Of a DNA stretch of 9,270 nt, positions 6,839 through 9,270 are shown piece by piece. Numbering within the stretch: position 1 is the first letter of the stretch; every line of letters begins with the position of its first letter. The DNA comes from an uncultured Bacteroidota bacterium (GTDB lineage: Bacteria > Bacteroidota > Bacteroidia > Chitinophagales > Chitinophagaceae). Below the pieces are notes generated by a model. It saw only the letters and a program-made list of their open reading frames with translations, was not told where the DNA came from and made no database searches. The stretch is from the NCBI GenBank assembly GCA_946479535.1, contig CAMLGP010000064.1:1-9270 (forward strand), in the 5' to 3' direction. The position numbers and the translations under genes are program-made.

Positions 6839-8596
6839 TTAATGGTTCGGAACAAATAAGGGTCCGCTCATGCACGGATATGCCTTTGTTTTATAAGCAC
6901 CATTTTCCAAAATACTTTCAGCCCAGCAGTATTGCCTGCCTGGTGCATCATCATTCTTTAATTGAGGAACATACCAAAGCACAATCCCTTTGTCTATAAC
7001 TTCTTCTCCGTCTATGAATTTTTCCGGCCCCTGTTGGTAATCAACATTGCAGCAGGGACCAATTGTTACCATATCTGTTTCACCTTCATCTTTGTCGATA
7101 TGCAGTTGGGTAACATACACGAAAGCATTATCACCCCTGCCACCATCATTGAATTGTCCCCTGCCCGGTTCAAGGTAATATCCCTTTCCCTTTTTAGGGT
7201 TGATCATGAATTGATAGCCTTCTTTTGTATAGGTCGTTTTTTCCGTCTGCTGCCACCAGTGTTCCTGAGTCCAGGTCTGCCAGTCTTTGCCATTCCATTC
7301 GGAAAAATAATTTTGATCGCCTGCAAATGCAATACGTATCACCGGCCTGTAGGTGCCGTCGTTCCCGCATCCTCTGCCAAGGCTTGCTACTGCAACCCGG
7401 AATCGGCCATCATTATAAAATTCATAGCGCTGCACATAGTTATAATTGCAGGGCCGCGGCCATTGCTCACTCTGGTAAGATTGTTCCAGTACAAACCCTT
7501 CAGTTTTTCCATTTTCAACCAGGTCTTCTACCCTGGGTGCAGAAACAGCTATTACAGCAGCATGACTGAATTCAGGACAACCAACCGCATCACTGTATCC
7601 AAAACCATCTGTACCACTATAACTCACATGCCAGTCAACCAGCTTTGCATTTTGTAACACAGGCTGATCATTATAAGAAACTTCAGAAATGCGTAACCCA
7701 TCACTACTGGTCAGCACGTAATTCATTTTCCAGCCATTTTTGACTAAACTTATTTGTTCCTTGCAGTTGCATTCCATTATTTTTTCAAACAGCAGGTTGC
7801 GTTCACTGATTCGTTCAGCGGGTCCTGTGGTACCAACATTTGTCCAGCGGATACCTATCAGCCGGGAATCAGTGAGGTCTACAATTGCCCAAAGCGCCTT
7901 ATCACCTTTTATGAATGTAGGAGCAACACACAAATGCATGCTGCGTTCACATTTCGTTTTATTTAATGCGGTTTTGGTAGAAGCCATTAATGCTTCCTTT
8001 TCCCCAGGTTTACCTCCCAGTGCTTCTATCACCTGCGGAGAATTGATCGCAATCTGGATGGCAAGCTCTTCCTGCTTCTTATTAAGATCGGGTTGGGTTT
8101 GAGGGAATGTATTCAGTGCAATTACCTGTTGGGAACTGATATCAACCAGGATAACTGTTGTCAGGTTCAGAGAATAATTATAAACTTCAACCCGGTAGAT
8201 GGAATTGGCAACTGAGCCTGCTGGTATTTCCTGGGGTCTTGCAGGGTAGATATTAAATACTTCATTGAGATACGGCTTCCCGGTGGAATTTTCGAAAAGG
8301 GTTCCCTGGAAACGGGGGTCGCTGCTTGCAATTATCTGTGCCAGGGCTCGTTTATCATCCAGACTGTCTAGAAAAATTACAGGCACAGGCTGGGCCAACA
8401 CTTTTTTTATCCTGTTATTTCTATCAGTTACTAAAGGAATTGATGAGGCTGCAGGATCATCATTTACAAAGGAGTTGAAAGCATAGGATGAATCAGTGAC
8501 AGAAATATCAGGCCTGGCGGAAGTAGGTGAGTTGCTGCACTGGATCAGTATGAATAATAATGGTATGTACAGAACGGAGCGGATAGAGCGGAACAT
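6839..8596 (-). CDS. Copper amine oxidase-fold lipoprotein lacking the copper ligands
   Basis: The product has 585 residues from the ATG at 8596. The N-terminus, MFRSIRSVLYIPLLFILIQC, is a hydrophobic export signal that probably ends in lipidated Cys20, although Q at -1 is unusual. Residues about 60-255 resemble the small N-terminal domains of copper amine oxidases (CAO): VDISSQQVIALNTFPQTQPD, NSPQVIEAL and LWAIVDLTDSRLIGIRW. Residues about 295-585 follow the CAO catalytic domain in order: ISEVSYNDQPVLQNAKL, GFVLEQ before CNYNYVQRYEFYNDG (NYNY at 384-387, where CAOs have NY[DE]Y and the first Tyr becomes topaquinone), MINPKKGKGYYLEPG, FVYVTQ and GIVLWY (537-542). The copper ligands are missing: the HxH position falls in YRPVIRIAF (416-424) and the third His, just after VLWY in CAOs, falls in PQLKNDDAPG. 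Eleven cysteines after Cys20 suggest disulfides. It is probably a CAO-derived protein with altered chemistry or a purely structural role. It follows the heme gene by 39 nt. Confidence 0.7.
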   Translation of the reverse strand: MFRSIRSVLYIPLLFILIQCSNSPTSARPDISVTDSSYAFNSFVNDDPAASSIPLVTDRNNRIKKVLAQPVPVIFLDSLDDKRALAQIIASSDPRFQGTLFENSTGKPYLNEVFNIYPARPQEIPAGSVANSIYRVEVYNYSLNLTTVILVDISSQQVIALNTFPQTQPDLNKKQEELAIQIAINSPQVIEALGGKPGEKEALMASTKTALNKTKCERSMHLCVAPTFIKGDKALWAIVDLTDSRLIGIRWTNVGTTGPAERISERNLLFEKIMECNCKEQISLVKNGWKMNYVLTSSDGLRISEVSYNDQPVLQNAKLVDWHVSYSGTDGFGYSDAVGCPEFSHAAVIAVSAPRVEDLVENGKTEGFVLEQSYQSEQWPRPCNYNYVQRYEFYNDGRFRVAVASLGRGCGNDGTYRPVIRIAFAGDQNYFSEWNGKDWQTWTQEHWWQQTEKTTYTKEGYQFMINPKKGKGYYLEPGRGQFNDGGRGDNAFVYVTQLHIDKDEGETDMVTIGPCCNVDYQQGPEKFIDGEEVIDKGIVLWYVPQLKNDDAPGRQYCWAESILENGAYKTKAYPCMSGPLFVPNH

Positions 8597-8635
8597 GCAT
8601 CTGCGCTATTGGTATATTCAAAAATAGTCATTTGT

Positions 8636-9270
8636 TTAATGGAACGGGTTTTGGAATTTAGGATTAACCAATACACTTGAATCCGTTAGTGAAACCAGGA
8701 ACATGATCAATTGTTTCTTTTCCTCTGCTGATAGCGGAAAGCCAGTAATATTTTTATTTTTATCAGGGTTTAATTTTCCATCGCCTTTAAATGGTCCGTT
8801 CTCTATCAATCTGCCACCCCGCTTGTAGATATCAATCATCTCATCCAGGCTGTTCACGCTTCCGTCATGCGTATAGGGTCCGGTTAATTCAATATTTCGT
8901 AACCCCGGGGTCTTAAATTTCCCATCATCTTCAGTACGCCGGGTCACCTGCCGGATACCATTATCTTCTGAAGGATAAAGCCCCCTGTTCAATACATTGT
9001 AGAGGCCCGTATTGAAATAAATACTATCTGGGTTTTTTGTAATGGCTGCAGTGGTAAAGTAAGGAGGCGGATGACAGGTTGTGCATTTTAATGTTGAGGA
9101 AAAAAATAAGATCATCCCTTTCTTCGCATCCGGTGTTAAAGCCTTGCTGTCACCACCCACAAACCTGTCGTAAGGTGAGGAAGTGGAACGAATGGATAGT
9201 ACATAGGCTTCAAGTGCCTTTTTTATATTTTGAATACTAATAGGTTCAACGGTTGAAAAGATTGGAGGAA
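8636..9270 (-). CDS. MauG/cytochrome c peroxidase-family di-heme protein, C-terminal heme domain (partial)
   Basis: The frame is open to the window edge (first whole codon at 9268-9266), giving 210 residues. The GTG at 9160 lies mid-domain (FVGGDSKAL) and is not the start. The visible part begins in the linker helix (IQNIKKALEAYVLSIRS), typical of the junction between the two heme domains. It then has PYDRFVGGD, heme motif CTTCH (residues 62-66), FKTPGLRNIELTGPYTHDGS and SLDEMIDIYKRGG, and ends with a helix, FPLSAEEKKQLIMFLVSL. In this family the axial ligand opposite the heme histidine is Met in classic peroxidases but Tyr in MauG; here the aligned position appears to be Tyr in IDIYKRGG. The second CxxCH and signal peptide must lie beyond the window. 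It acts in the periplasm, using peroxide or oxidising a partner protein. First visible gene of the minus-strand operon; the promoter is outside. Confidence 0.88.
   Translation of the reverse strand, partial: PPIFSTVEPISIQNIKKALEAYVLSIRSTSSPYDRFVGGDSKALTPDAKKGMILFFSSTLKCTTCHPPPYFTTAAITKNPDSIYFNTGLYNVLNRGLYPSEDNGIRQVTRRTEDDGKFKTPGLRNIELTGPYTHDGSVNSLDEMIDIYKRGGRLIENGPFKGDGKLNPDKNKNITGFPLSAEEKKQLIMFLVSLTDSSVLVNPKFQNPFH

Noticed and set aside
6838..6855. TTG at 6855 as the start of the propeller-like lipoprotein
   Set aside because: The ATG at 6837 gives a canonical lipoprotein signal with lipobox LASC and sits one nucleotide after the previous stop; the TTG adds only six residues in an overlap.
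6962..7657. A 231-codon open frame on the plus strand opposite the CAO-like gene
   Set aside because: It lies entirely antisense to a gene with clear family matches, has no recognisable domain, and is best explained as a shadow frame.
8636..9160. GTG at 9160 as the start of the heme protein
   Set aside because: It falls inside the conserved PYDRFVGGD segment, and the same frame continues open to the window edge with family-typical sequence.

Overview
The window most likely comes from a member of the Bacteroidota, plausibly the Chitinophagaceae or a close relative. The supporting signs are two proteins ending in type IX secretion (T9SS) C-terminal sorting domains, lipoproteins with Bacteroidota-style signal peptides, no clear Shine-Dalgarno sequences, and a TAnnTTTG-type promoter box ahead of atpA. 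The genus assignment is inference; no database search was possible.

Layout, plus strand (1-5821). The window opens in the 3' part of a T9SS-sorted surface or secreted protein (open to 839). Its reading frame is broken upstream by in-frame stops at 21-23 and 66-68. Next is an intact single-gene atpA (945-2525) with its own candidate promoter and a strong intrinsic terminator at 2546-2576; no other ATP synthase gene is adjacent. After an AT-rich 221-bp spacer comes a large SdrD-B-like/T9SS protein (2798-5821). One in-frame TAA at 3197-3199 splits it into an N-terminal part with a signal peptide and a C-terminal part with the sorting domain; the frame is otherwise open across the split. Both T9SS genes therefore look broken, while atpA between them is intact.

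Centre (5864-5940). The plus-strand and minus-strand genes converge here on a nested palindromic block. It holds an intrinsic terminator, an 18-bp perfect palindrome and a CCGCGG palindrome, all enclosed by a 10-bp inverted repeat. The minus-strand gene ends inside this block.

Minus strand (9270-5911). A compact operon reads leftward. First is the C-terminal heme domain of a MauG/cytochrome c peroxidase-family di-heme protein, running off the window. After 39 nt comes a 585-residue predicted lipoprotein that I read as a copper amine oxidase (CAO) fold: it keeps an NYNY motif where topaquinone forms but appears to have lost all three copper histidines. One nucleotide after its stop begins a 308-residue, propeller-like lipoprotein.

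The most interesting hypothesis is that the heme protein chemically modifies the copper-less CAO-like partner, in the way MauG acts on methylamine dehydrogenase or MbnH acts on MbnP. That would replace the copper-dependent self-processing of true amine oxidases. The function is inference; the gene order, the motifs present and the missing histidines can be read from the sequence.
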